Shown here one piece after another: positions 37,370-49,117 of a DNA stretch of 64,000 nt. Numbering within the stretch: the first letter of the stretch is position 1; each line of letters opens with the position of its first letter. The notes under the pieces were generated by a model, which saw only the letters and a program-made list of their open reading frames with translations, searched no databases and was not told where the DNA came from. The translations under genes and the position numbers were made by a program. The stretch is from Erythroxylum novogranatense (Eukaryota > Streptophyta > Magnoliopsida > Malpighiales > Erythroxylaceae), in the NCBI GenBank assembly GCA_029891385.1, contig CM057228.1:19988309-20052308 (forward strand). Direction: 5' to 3'.

Positions 37370-38936
37370 TTAAGGTTGCGTCTGATTTCTTTAAAGCGAT
37401 CTTCACTTAGTGGTTTTGTGAAGATATCCGCCCACTGATATTTTGTTTCTATGAATTGTAGACTGACGACTTTCTTCTGAACGTAATCTCTCAAGAAATG
37501 ATGTCTGACTTCTATGTGCTTCACCCTTGAATGTTGAATTGGATTCTTTGACATGTCGATGGCGCTTAGTGTTGTCGCAGATATTGGAATCTCTTCTTCT
37601 TGTATTGAGTAGTCCTCCAATTGATACTTGATCCACAATACTTGTGAACAACAACTTGCGGCAGACATATATTCAGCTTCGGCAGTTGATAATGCAATCG
37701 AGCTTTGTCTCTTGCTTGACCATGACACCAAGTTTGGTCCAAGAAAGTGACACCACCACTCGTGCTCTTCCTTTCGATCCTATCACGGCATAGTCCGCGA
37801 TCGCAATATCCATTCAACCTGAAATTTTACCTTTCTCATACATTAAGCAAAGATCGGTAGTACTGCGAGATATCTCAAAATTCGTTTCAAAGAATATAAT
37901 GAGATTCTCTAGATCGGCCTGAAACCTTGCACACAAGCATACACTTGAATAGAATGTCGGTCTACTTTGCGTAAGATAAAGCAAAGAACCAATCATCCTC
38001 TAAATAGGGTTTGATCCACCTTCTTACCACTTTCGTCTTTTGACAACAAGTTTGAAGGATGCATCGGGTAAACATATGTTTAACATCGCACATATCAAAC
38101 TTAGACAACAATTCTTTAAGATATTTTTGTTGATGGATAAAAACTTATCCTTAGTTTGCTTTACTTGCAATCCAAGAAAGAATTTTAACTCACCCATCAT
38201 GCTCATCTCAAATTCATTTTCATCGATTTTCAAAACTCATGCATAACCTTTTTGAAGTTGCACCAAAATAATATCATCAACATAAATTTGCACAATAATG
38301 AAATCATTACTCAAGTTCTTTCTAAAAGAGTTTTGTCTACTTTACCTCTAGTAAATCCATTTTCTATAAGAAATGAACTCAGACGATCATACCATGCTCT
38401 AGGGCCTATTTAGGTCCATATAAGGCTTTATGAAGTCTCGTAGACATGATCTGGATACTTTATGTCCTCAAATCTGGAGGTTGCTTAACATAGACTTCTT
38501 CATCTATAAAACCATTCGAAATGCACTTTTTACATCCATCCAAAAAGCTTTATGTCATGGCAAACCGCATATGCAAGCAGATCCTTATTGCTTCAAGTCT
38601 TGCTCATTGGAGCATATATCTCATAGTAGTCTATTCCTTCTTGCTGATTATAGCCTTGTGCTACTAATCTTGCCTTATTGCGACTTACTTTTCTGATTCG
38701 CCTAGTTTATTCTTGAATACCCATCTCGCACCAATAATGGATTTCTTTTCGTGTTTAGGAACTAAGGACCAGACTTTATTCCTATAGAATTGATTCAACT
38801 CCTCTTGCATAGCTAGTATCCATGCTTCATCTTTTAGAGCTTCATCAATCTTCTTAGGTTCTACTTCAGATATAAATGCTACGTTGGCTTCTCTTCGAAC
38901 TGGACCTTGTTCAGACACCTTCCGAGGTTTCTCCAA
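37370..38936 (-). pseudogene. Copia reverse transcriptase and RNase H, broken
   Basis: Read on the minus strand: 38936-38685 is the RT start (EALKDEAWILAMQEELNQF, IIGARWVFKNKL). The catalytic YVDD is at 38284-38273 (IVQIYVDDIILV). 38233-38024 has GELKFFLGLQVKQTKD. 37731-37330 is RNase H (MVSWSSKRQSSIALSTAEAE, HIEVRHHFLRD, DIFTKPL). Several frameshifts lie between. The motifs are standard Ty1/copia; no function is expected in this state. Confidence 0.9.
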
Positions 38937-39019
38937 TGATTGACTCTTTAGGATGAGAACTTTTGTATCTCCAATCTTTCTTTAACTCCAAATTCTTCGA
39001 AATGTCTTTCTTTTCATCA

Positions 39020-39626
39020 TATAGTGTTTCTGATGAAGATACTTCTTTGTACTCCGTCAAAGGCATCATGAATAAAGATCATTATCGATTCCTCTTCCTT
39101 ATTGGGTTGATAGCTATCATCGAACTTGACATGAATAGTTTCTTCAACAGTCTTTGAGGTGAGGTTGTAGACTCTAAATGCCTTTGAGGTGAGAGAATAA
39201 CCTAGAAATATTCCAATCTTACCAATCCCGATTATTTTGCCCTGCTTGTTGTCTCCAAAATTTACCGAACCTCCTTTCTTGTACTGAAGATCTAGGAACA
39301 TAGACCTTTTTCCCGTCATGTGACGCGAGCATCCACTGTCCAAATACCAATGGTGCTTGCTGGTTCTTCCAAAGAAGGATTTCTGTAGGAGATATTATCT
39401 TATTTTTAGGTACCCAGATTCTCTTGGGTCCTTTAGGGTTAGTATGGTGTAATGAATGATAATAAGACGTAGAATGAAAACGTTGATGACCTTTTTGAAA
39501 ACCTGATTGATATCTTTTCTTATCTTTTTGAACAATTGATTTCACGTAATGCTGAGACTTATTTTTAGCAAACCCTAATCCAGTTTTATCACTCGGATGT
39601 CTGCATTTTCCTAGCATTTCATTCAT
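39020..39626 (-). pseudogene. Copia protease joined directly to integrase C-end (integrase core deleted)
   Basis: The minus frame contains the zinc-linker text PKRIWVPKNK, then the protease active site DSGCSRHMTG and GKIIGIGKIG. It passes at about 39211 straight into IFLGYSLTSKAFRVYN and VKFDDSY, which belong to the integrase C-terminus. The GAG-pre-integrase HHCC and DDE core (roughly 1.2 kb in intact elements) are missing. This is a deletion, so the element cannot supply its own integrase. Confidence 0.82.
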
Positions 39627-41060
39627 CTTTTTTTGTACTATCTGTAAATTTAGCTAGATCAATCGAGAGATTATTGATTCTCGATTTCAACTGCTTAATC
39701 TCTTCTGATCTATCTATAACTTTGTTGTTATTCAGTTCCTCAACTTGCTTTCTCAGATTTATATTCTCACTCTCTATCTCATGAGTATGTTTGAGATTTT
39801 CTACATATTTCTTCTTCAACAGCTTGTACTGTTTCAGAATAGCATGAGAATCCTCTAACAATTCTGAGTATGCATCTTGTATATTATCATGGCTAGAAGT
39901 TACCTCTTCATCACTTTCTTCTTCAGCTACCAGACATATGTTAGCATGTTCTGACGCTTCTGAGCTTGTATCTGATTCTGATGAATCCAGATCCTCTCAC
40001 GTTGCCATCATGCTTTTCTTGTTATCCTTACTCTTTTTGGGTTGTCTTTTCAACATTGGACACTCGGACTTGTAATGTCTCGGCTTATTGCATTCATAAC
40101 ATGTAATAGATGGTTTCTTGATTTTTCCATCGTCTTTGCCGCTGTTCCTTCTGAATGTTGAATTTCCTTTGGACTTCTTTTTTCACATTCTTCTTATCTT
40201 TCTTAAAATGAAAGATAGCTCATTGTCTTCATCACTTGATTCAGATTCTGACTTGCTGGAATCATCATCCTTTGATTCTTCAATCTTTAATGCCTTTGAT
40301 GTATTCCTCTTTGTCTTCTTCTTCTGGATCTTGTGATTCATTTGTCCTGCTTTGAGCGCTATGGACTTCTCTTTCTTGGGCTTATCTTACGCATCAAGCT
40401 CTACCGTGTATCTTCAACGATCCAAGCAATTCATCAAGCTTGAAGACGCTTAAGTCTTTGGCTTCTTAGACAGTGATTACTTTGGGTCTCCATCTTTTTG
40501 GCAGACTCCTTAAAATCTTTCGAACATGGTCTTGACTGTTGTACGTTCTTCCAAGAGCTTTTAGCCCATTAACAATTGTTTGAAATCTTCCAAACATTTG
40601 ATCAATGGTCTCTTCTTCTTTCATTTTGAACAACTCGTACTGATGCACCAGGATGCTTATCTTGGACTCCTTGACTTGATTTGTTCCTTCATGTGCAATT
40701 GATAATGTATCCCACATTTCTTTGGTAGTGTCGCATCCATGAACTTTGTCATACTCGCTTCTGCTCAATGCACAACTCAAGAAAAATTTCGCCTTGGAGT
40801 TTAGTTGAAATCTTACTTTCTGCTCGGCTGTCCATCTTTCTCGTGGAATTGGATTTTTATCATCATCTTCAGGTGTATATGGTCTGTTCTCGATGATGTC
40901 CTAAAGGTCAATGTGAGTAGATTCGATAAACAATCTCATCCGGTCCTTCCAATAGTGGTAGTCTTCACCATTGAATGCTGGAGGTCTAGTGACTGAAGCT
41001 CCTTCGGCAATATACATGTGTGATTCCACCATTTTCTTTAATTCACACTTTTTTAGAGTG
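39619..41060 (-). pseudogene. Copia gag (UBN2 and zinc knuckle), broken
   Basis: Minus strand. 40780-40466 is the UBN2 domain (DTTKEMWDTLSIAHEGTNQV, KILRSLPKRWRPKV). The knuckle CYECNKPRHYKSEC (CX2CX4HX4C) is at 40101-40060. 39861-39619 is a coiled coil (EIKQLKSRINNLSIDLAKF). The start near 41030 (MVESHMYIAEG-like) follows the primer site. Stops and shifts separate the parts. Confidence 0.85.
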
Positions 41061-41074
41061 ATTCTTGAACACCA

Positions 41075-41087
41075 GGCTTTGATACCA
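41075..41087 (-). other. Primer-binding site of the minus-strand copia element
   Basis: Minus strand reads TGGTATCAAAGCC, one base from the standard tRNA-iMet site, 2 bp from the 5' LTR end. It fixes the element's direction. Confidence 0.88.
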
Positions 41088-41089
41088 AT

Positions 41090-42301
41090 TGAAGTGAATC
41101 ACACGTTAATATATTGAACAATAATATGATCAAGATACCTGAAGAAGGGGGTTGAATTGTGATAAACTTTTCTTAATCCCTTAAAGAAGAATACTTGTTC
41201 TTTCGAAAACTTATCGTAAATCAATTAAGTAACTAGTTTGAAAAACTTTGTTAACTTTGAAGAATCGATATATGTAATATGAGTAGAGAGAAACACAGCG
41301 CTTTATCTGGTTCACCCCAAACCGTGGGCTACGCCGATCCTCGATATCCTTACGAGATTTCACTATCTCTCAATTGTTTACAAGTATTCTTTCGATCGAG
41401 CCTCTCCGTGTCTCTTTACAAGAAGTATTATTTTACTCTTAGCCTCTTCAAAGCTATCTGTAACACTTTCTACTTGAAAGAATAGTAAAGAGCTTGTTAC
41501 AATAAAAATGCTCTTAACACTGTTCACTCGAAATATCGTTCACAATTTTTTCTCTCAGATAATCTGAAAATCAAAAGTTGAATACTCAGAGTTTCATGAA
41601 GTTTTTCAAAGTTGCATAAAGTTGTTTCTTCTTCAATCTTGACTCTTATTTATAGTCGGGTCTTCAACTGTTTCTTGATTATCTGCTTCTTGATTCTTGA
41701 AAGAAACGGTTATTCAGTTTGACTCCGTAACTAACTTAAACTGATGTTTCTTTCTTCCGTCTGACATTTTGTATCGGCTGCTTTTCTCTTGTAAAGCTTC
41801 CGTCTGCTTTTCTTGTATCAGCTGCTTTTCTTTTGTAAAGCTTCCGTCTGATTTTTTTTATAGCTTCCGTCTGCTTTTCTCTTGTAAAGCTTCCGCCTTT
41901 TCTTGTATCATTGCTTTTCTTTTGTAAAGCTTAGTCGCTTTCTGCTTGTAAAGCTTCCCCGCTTCGCATTTGTAAAGCTTCCGTCTGCTTTTCTCTTGTA
42001 AAGCTTCCGTTTGCTTTTCTTGTATCAGCTGATTTTTCTTGTAAAGCTTCCGTCTGCTTTCTGTTTGTAAAGCTTCCGTCTGCTTTTCTCTTGTAAAGCT
42101 TCCGTCTGCTTTTCTTGTATCAGTTGATTTTTCTTGTAAAGCTTCCGTCTGCTTTCCTTGTATCAGCTGATTTTTACTTCGGTTGATTTTTCTCCTTCAG
42201 CTATTTTTTACTTCGCATGCGTCCATCTACTTTTCATTTGTATATTTCTCTTTGTTTGTCATCAAAATTATTTAATATGTAAAGTCTGGTTTGACTTAAC
42301 A
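41090..42301 (-). repeat. 5' LTR of the minus-strand copia element
   Basis: 1,212 bp; partner of 33227-34398. Small indels distinguish the two (for example near 41297-41360), mainly at runs of C/G. Confidence 0.9.
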
Positions 42302-44925
42302 TTATTCCAACACAAGCAAACATTATCAAAAACCCAAAAACCAACCTGATGTGGATGTAATATGGGAGCCCAACTGCTGGAGATAATCTCCCGTTGTTGG
42401 GAATTATCTTCGGATTCCTGAATACAATCGTTTACACCAAATTAAGTTAACATAATAACTCATAAATTTATATATGTCATTTCAATATAATATCACGACA
42501 CGTTATACCTGAGTGCTGCAAAGGGGGATAGGGGTCGAATCTGCCACATTTGTTAAAGTCCTGCAATTCTTCGCATTCTTCCTCTTCTTTGAACTTTTTT
42601 CTAGTCCACCCCTCAATCTCTTACTTGATGTCAGTTTTGGCTTCATTTTCAGAACTTTTATCTCATTCATGTCGGCAAAATGAACGCCAGGATCATTCGG
42701 CACATTCCTTTCAATATATGACCGTGAGTGTTGGCTTAACTCATGATCTTGCGGTATTTGATTCTCATCATCAACTGTTTCTTCACCTTCCAATGTCTCA
42801 TCAACCATCTTCAACATGTTGAAGAGATTATCTTTCACAGATTGATACGTATCTCTCCTCTCTGCTGCCCTTGTCACCAATCGCATGCTTAATGTACACA
42901 ATTATTTATATCTAATAGTTGACAGCTGGCACGAATCCATATTACTATCATTGACCGTTGACTCCATTTGTCCAATCGTCCAACTTTTTGCTTTCCTTGT
43001 CCATCTTTTCATAATATACTTGCATGGGATTGTCGAAATATTCTTCAAGCTAAACACCTTCAAAACATGAGAGCATAAAATGCCAGCAAACTCAAACTTC
43101 CCACAACTACAATGAACGTCATCATTACACGAATCATAGCTGACCAATTGAGAGTAGCTCTGCCCAGCAACACTAATCTTGTATTTTTCGACTATTCCAT
43201 CTTGATTGCTAAGAAGGAAACTATAATCATGACAATGATTCCATTCATCTTGAAACCATTTAAAGACTTCTGGTGTGTACACAGTTGATGCATGCTTTAA
43301 AATATTCACCGGTGCTGACAATGTTGGCTTGCTCACATTACTTCTAAAATCAACTTTTAACTCCTTCATCAATTAGCCTATGAAAGCGGTTAAAAAACTG
43401 AATTAAGTTATGCTGGTAACTAACGTACTTTTTAAGCAGACTGTTCATGCTCTCACTTCGTTGCGTGGTCATCATGTCTGCACAAAATAATTTGCGCTCA
43501 TGAACCAAAGCCCATTTTTCCTTTATGCCGTACAAACGTCTCAACCAGTCATTATGCTGAAGTTCATATTTTTCTAACATCTTCGTCCATGCAATGCAAA
43601 AATCTTCTTCTTCTTCATACTCATAGATGCAGGCGCTAAAATCCCTTGCAAACTCTTTAAACTTAGAGAATATACTACTCAAATGTATGGCAACAGTTTG
43701 ATAAATGTGCCAAATACAAAGTCGATGATGCGTATTTGGCCATGTTGATGCTAATGCCTTTGCCATTGCCGCATCTTGATCAGTAAGAATCGTGGTAGGG
43801 GTTTTCTCAGACATCGCTCTCTGAAATGTCTCAAACAGCCAATTAAATGTTAGCGCAGTTTCATCATAGAGGAGTGCACCACCAAAATTGTAGTTTGCTT
43901 ATGATGGTTGATACCAACAAACAACGCAAGTGGACGACCCTCACTATTCTTCTTGTATGTCGTATCGAAGCAAGCAACATCACCAAAATGTAAGTAGTCG
44001 TTCCTCATTTTCCCGTCACACCAAAATATGTTAGTCATCAAATCATCTTCGTCCACTTGAATGGCATAAAAGAAATTCGGATCTTCCACCTGCATCTTAT
44101 ACAAATATGCAAACAGCTCACGTGTATCTCCCCTTTTCATGCCTCCAGTTCGCTTAGACCTCAAATAATTCCTGTAATCATCCGGGAGAAATCCAACATT
44201 GTCTCTACCACCTGCTTGTCTCACCATAAGATCATGAGATGCTTTCGGTCGAATGCCCACATCATTAGCCATTTCAATTTCCATAGCTGCGACTGAAGAT
44301 ATCTTCCTGTGATTTCTATGCAAATGTATTTTGTTTGGGGATGAGAGGTAATGGTTGTGATCCTCGACAAACTCAATGACTTAAAATTTTCTAGTATGCA
44401 AATTATTCACTTTCATTCTTGCCTCACAACCAAATCTTATTTCTGCACGTCGGGCTCTTACATACAAATCTCTTTTGTCGGTCATCCGTTTACCTTCAGC
44501 ACTACAAACAAAAAGCCTACAAATCAACTTACCACTTTTGTCTTTTTGAAATTTGCTTCTTCTAATTCCAAATCCCACTTGCTTAGCATAAGTTAAATAA
44601 CATTGATATGCATCTTCTTCTGTCTCGAACTGCATGCCAATTTTCAGTATTATCTCTCTTCCGACCAAATTACTTCCGTGCATATGAAAACTCTCGTTCC
44701 GACAAGCAATATCATTGTTACGTTGCTCGTTATCACTTTTATAATTTAAACGGCGACATGGCGTCGATGTACCTTCCATTTTCACACCTGTGAAATTATA
44801 AAATTCAGCACCATTATGAAACATATGGTTATAATAAATACAAAAAATGAAGCTATACAATAACGTATCATGTCTGAATTTTTTACCCTTTCATGTGTTA
44901 TGTCAATCCTGTAACAAAAAAACCT

Positions 44926-44930
44926 ATATG
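44926..44930. repeat. Target-site duplication of the LARD-like element (left)
   Basis: ATATG, repeated at 56745-56749 directly after the second LTR. Confidence 0.85.
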
Positions 44931-45764
44931 TGTAACACCCCACACCCGTAAGACCCGAACCCGATATCGTTGGTGATATCCGAGTCCGTGTCCCACGAGA
45001 GTGGCGTACTACATCAGTCGATTTAAAATTCAGTATATACTTTTTTTTTATAGCCATTAACTCCACGTTCACACGGCAAACACAGTAAGTAAATAAAATC
45101 TGTGTTCAATATAAACCAGTTTCAGTTATTACAGTCATCCAGTAATAATTTACAATCACCAATGCAAAAACATTTATACCACAATGGCTCAAGAAAATAC
45201 AATGCCTTGTTATACAAAGTGATCGCAGAACACAATTTACTAAGACACTAATGCGTATACTAACCGATCCCAACCTCTAACCTTTACTCGTCTACAGAGA
45301 CATACTCCGTGTCAACGGGGTATTCTTCAGACCTGAAAATAGATGCAAATTTTGGGTGAGTTTTGCGAACTCGGTGAGAAACCATCATCGATGGTTCACT
45401 CAAATCATGCATTACGCTCATGGCGTCTGATGCGAAGAAGAATCATCAATTACCAATAAGCGGTCAATAACCATATCCGAGAATAATAAACCATTCACAA
45501 GAACACATACCATCACGAAGCAAGACTTATCACAAAAGCGGTCATTTATGCGAATGCAATGCATATGTGACTCTTTCCGATTATTCAATGTTGTGCCCAA
45601 GTGCTCGGTCGGTGTTGATGGGGACGCGTCGAGATTTCTCCCTCGGGCTCGTGGCGGTCAAGACAAATATGAGAGCTCAAGCTCTTATCAAGAAAATAGC
45701 AACTTGGGGCACGCCCATTATCCGATCATGCAATTATGCATGCGGTGCGATTTAGTAAATATGC

Positions 45765-45912
45765 ACTATTTGGCTATAAAGCCCAGTGTATCAGTAAATC
45801 CACAATATGTCTATAAAGCCCAGTGTATCAGTCAATCCACAATATGGCTATAAAGCCCAGTGTATCAGTCAGTGTTCAGTATGATGGCTATAAAGCCCAG
45901 TCTATCAGTATC
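45765..45912. repeat. Short tandem units GGCTATAAAGCCCAGT in LTR
   Basis: Four to five units of about 35 bp (GGCTATAAAGCCCAGTGTAT, then CAGT and AATCCACAATAT). GGCTATAAAGCC is a perfect palindrome containing a TATAAA core. The same array is in the other LTR at about 53388-53520. Confidence 0.8.
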
Positions 45913-46504
45913 AGTAAAATCATACTATACAATCTCATACATGCCAGTAGTCATACAGTGCTCATTCAATTCACTTTTGCACGTAATTCACGTTAAGCAT
46001 GTAAACAACCAGAAATTTGAGAAACCAACTAGGTTACTCACCTATTACTTCCGAGCTAATGCCTTGGGAAAGCCTCTCGTGACGTCGGTCAATCGACGCC
46101 CAATTGGGCCTCTATATGAATCGTAAAAGTACGAGTCACTAAATATGAAATTTGTGCTCATGATGATGAGATATGCATGTTCATGAATTCCCGGTCCTAA
46201 TTCAATATTTTCCTATAATAAAATTCTATCAGAAATCCATAGGCGCTGACGGTGCGCAATTCGGACCTCTATAGGTCCTCGATTAAATAAAAAGCAGTGT
46301 TTACATGTTCGTCGATAGGGGCTACGTCAAATTCCGTCTAAAAATTCCCGTTTTCTCAGAAAATGAAATTAAATATTCAACGAATCCGATGCCTCTGGAA
46401 TCAGGTCAATCGGACATCGGACGGGAAAGAAATTGACAAAAGAACAATTGGATCAATTAATGCCAAATAATAATCAAAAATAAATATATATGTATATATC
46501 CATA

Positions 46505-46645
46505 CGCCTGCCTCGCGGGGGCGAGACGCCGCCCTCGCGAGGCTGAATCATCCTGCTTCGTCGCGAGGGCAAGCCGTCGCCCTCGCGACCAGGCCAATTA
46601 TCTCGCCCATGAGGCGAGAAGTCGCCTCATGAGACGGCGAGTTCC
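46505..46645. repeat. GC-rich cassette in LARD 3' LTR
   Basis: GC-rich run with GGCGAGAC, GCCCTCGCGAGGC, GTCGCGAGGGC and CTCGCCCATGAGGCGAG; same motif family as 14925-15195. Confidence 0.75.
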
Positions 46646-49117
46646 CCTGCCTTGCCCTTTTCTTTTTTTCCAGATTTCAATTCCTAATTTCCAACTACTC
46701 TAACTTTTAGCACACAAATCAGAAAAATGCCCACTATACCTCATTGGAAAGCTTATGAAAAGCTCTACAATTCTCTAGAAGACCATAAAAATCAATTCCA
46801 ACCCTAAGGGTGTCAAATAATCCATCAAACCTTCTGCCTACTCAATTTCTCTCAACACTGGGCAGTACATTGACAATTGCATAATTCACTGATTCTTCAG
46901 AAATAAATTACCACAAAAATATGGTCAATAATTTCGCAATGTCCTCTACAACTTTCATGAACAATCCAAAATCAAATTCTATTTCTAAACCAGTCAATTA
47001 ATTCATTCAATGTCACTGTCCCTGAAATCCTTCAATATGGGCAGTAACCTTACAACAAGCATAACTCCCTATATACAAGTCAGTAAATTCAGAACTTTAT
47101 ATCCCTGAAAAGATAACATCTCAAACTTCAATTTTCATCAAGCACTCAACATCCAATTCAATCTCTAACAATTTCAAAACTGTTATGGAAGTTTCTGTTA
47201 TGATCAGCCACTCATAACCTAATGTAGGGTTCACTTTTGAAAAATCATAACTCCCAATTCTGACTTCTAAAAATTACAAACCATATGTCATTTTCAAGGT
47301 AATCTTTTCCTCTACAACTTTTCAGAAGCTCACTCACACCAATTCAGTCCACATAAAATTTTAAAATTGCCTCCAATCAGTAAACTCACAAAATCATACT
47401 TAAGCTAGGTTTCATCCAAAATGCTCAAAACCAGTCATTAGTAATCAATTCATATCTCCCAATATATAATTCCAAAAATAGCAAGATCAGTAGCAATGGA
47501 AAGATAATCAAATATGCTACAACTTCCATGAAGACCATTCTCCCTAATTCCATCTCAATTAATTCATAAAAATCAACAAAACTCAGATGTCATGGTTGCG
47601 GTTACTGTTCACAGGCAATGGAACAGTAACTTTCCATGCAAAATTTCACCCTTCTATCATTGGAATTCAACAACACCTATTTCACACTAAATTGAAGCCA
47701 ACATCCCAAAGTTTCAGTGGCCACTAACCTTACCTCATTTTCATTTCTACACATTAAATTATGAATAAAACAGTAACATCACTTATAATTCCAACTTTCC
47801 AGATTTAAGGTTAACCTTAGTTCACCCACTTCTAATTCCTTTTTCACATCACTAGACATCAAAATAAATACAAATAAAAATATTACTCCAGTCATACATA
47901 TACTAGGGTTACTACTGAAAAATTTACAGCATTAAATTCCTCAATTCAAATACTCAAATAATTATCCATAATCAATTCAAAATCAAACCATATCATTACT
48001 TTCAACTCAGTCATCACTTAGCTTTATACCCATTACTTTAAATCATATAATCATCCCTTTAATGTCTACATGAACCTAATACATGCTTTAAATCCTTTTA
48101 TTAACTACCCCATACTATCATGACATTTAATTCCATATGCAACATCATTTAAAGATCAAACCTTAAGTGAATACTTACCAAATTAAAACCTCCTTCAAAC
48201 CTTCAACAACCACTTTGTAACTTCTACACCAAGATATCAACCTCCTTCCCTTCTCAAGTATACACAAAGCTCATCTTCTAGCTTTGATGAGAGTAAGAGA
48301 TAAGAGCTTGAAATTACAAGGAAGATGAGAGAAGGAGAAAAATTTCGATGGTCTTAAAGAAGAGGTAAGTTTCGGATGAACATAAATCAAAAGCCTTAAA
48401 ATCTCATCTTACTTCCTTTAAACATGTACATGTCCGAGAGCCTTTAGGAGGAGCATTTAATGTTGCCTTTTCAATGGCAAATTCTCATTGGTTAACAATT
48501 TTAAAGAAAAGTCAAAGTAATGATTCTTTAATCGGTCCGGATCAAAACGAACCCAATCAACTCCAATGACCCTAATTGCACTCCCACAATAATATACTCA
48601 ATAATAATACAGTGCCATTGGGTAGCAACTATCGCTACCTAGAAAATCAATAGGTTCGCTAATTGGTGATTTTTTCCGGTCCGAATTTACCGAATCATTT
48701 TTCGAGAATTAATGAAATTCCTAAAATTATAAAGCAGTGTAATAAATGCACTCTAAATAATTTTTCAATCACGAAAATCACCCTTTTCTACCCCAAAACA
48801 TGTTTAGGCGATTCGAGCGATTTTGTCATCAGGAATTTTCTCCGAAAATTCCGAAAAATTTCTAAAATCCTTAAAATCTAAAACGCTTAATAAGCACTCG
48901 AATATTTTTTCCAAACCCATAACCCCGTTAATCACAATAAAATTGCTTTAGGCCCAATTACCGGGAATGTCATGAATGCATTTACCGTAATTCCATATAC
49001 ACAATTGATACTGTGTATCAATCCTATTATGCACGAACAGTACTAATTATTCCTTATCAATCTTATCCTATGCCAATTTTACTATTTTACCCTTCCAGGA
49101 GGGGGTGGGATGTTACA

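Larger units (their letters stand above)
33227..42301 (-). mobile_element. Ty1/copia LTR retrotransposon with integrase deletion and extra 3' ORF
   Basis: A 9,075-bp minus-strand element in intron 2 of the transposase gene. LTRs: 41090-42301 (5') and 33227-34398 (3'), both beginning (minus strand) TGTTAAGTC and ending CACTTCA. The primer site TGGTATCAAAGCC lies next to the 5' LTR and a polypurine tract next to the 3' LTR. Order: gag, protease, integrase C-end, RT, RNase H, then about 2.9 kb before the 3' LTR. The flanks TAAAT and TTATT do not form a convincing target duplication. All reading frames are broken. Confidence 0.9.
32553..44779 (-). pseudogene. FAR1/FHY3-type MULE transposase gene, six exons, broken
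   Basis: Exon 1 (44779-42509) starts at METGTS-like MEGTSTPC. It holds the FAR1 zinc finger (CRLFVC, GCEARM, DHNHYL), the MULE transposase core with D (VACFDTTYKK), D (ILTDQDAAMAKAL) and E (TQRSESMNSLLKKY), and a SWIM finger (CSCGKFEFAGILCSH). Five short exons follow, all phase 0 with GT-AG borders: 42417-42346, 33188-33105, 33010-32942, 32851-32774 and 32672 to a TGA near 32553. They encode a Ser/Gln-rich tail (IDMPPPIRMTDLLM). Damage: in-frame TAA at 44383-44381 and 42904-42902, and frameshifts near 43885 and 43370. A copia element sits in intron 2 and a LARD lies 150 bp upstream. The orientation, pointing inward from the right terminal repeat, suits the element's own transposase; a captured FRS host gene is the alternative. 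Confidence 0.88.
44931..49117 (-). repeat. 3' LTR of the LARD-like element
   Basis: 4,187 bp. Includes a repeated block GGCTATAAAGCCCAGT with GTATCAGT (about 45770-45910, five units of about 35 bp), the GC-rich cassette at 46505-46645, and long low-complexity non-coding DNA. Short ORFs inside have no homology. Confidence 0.93.
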
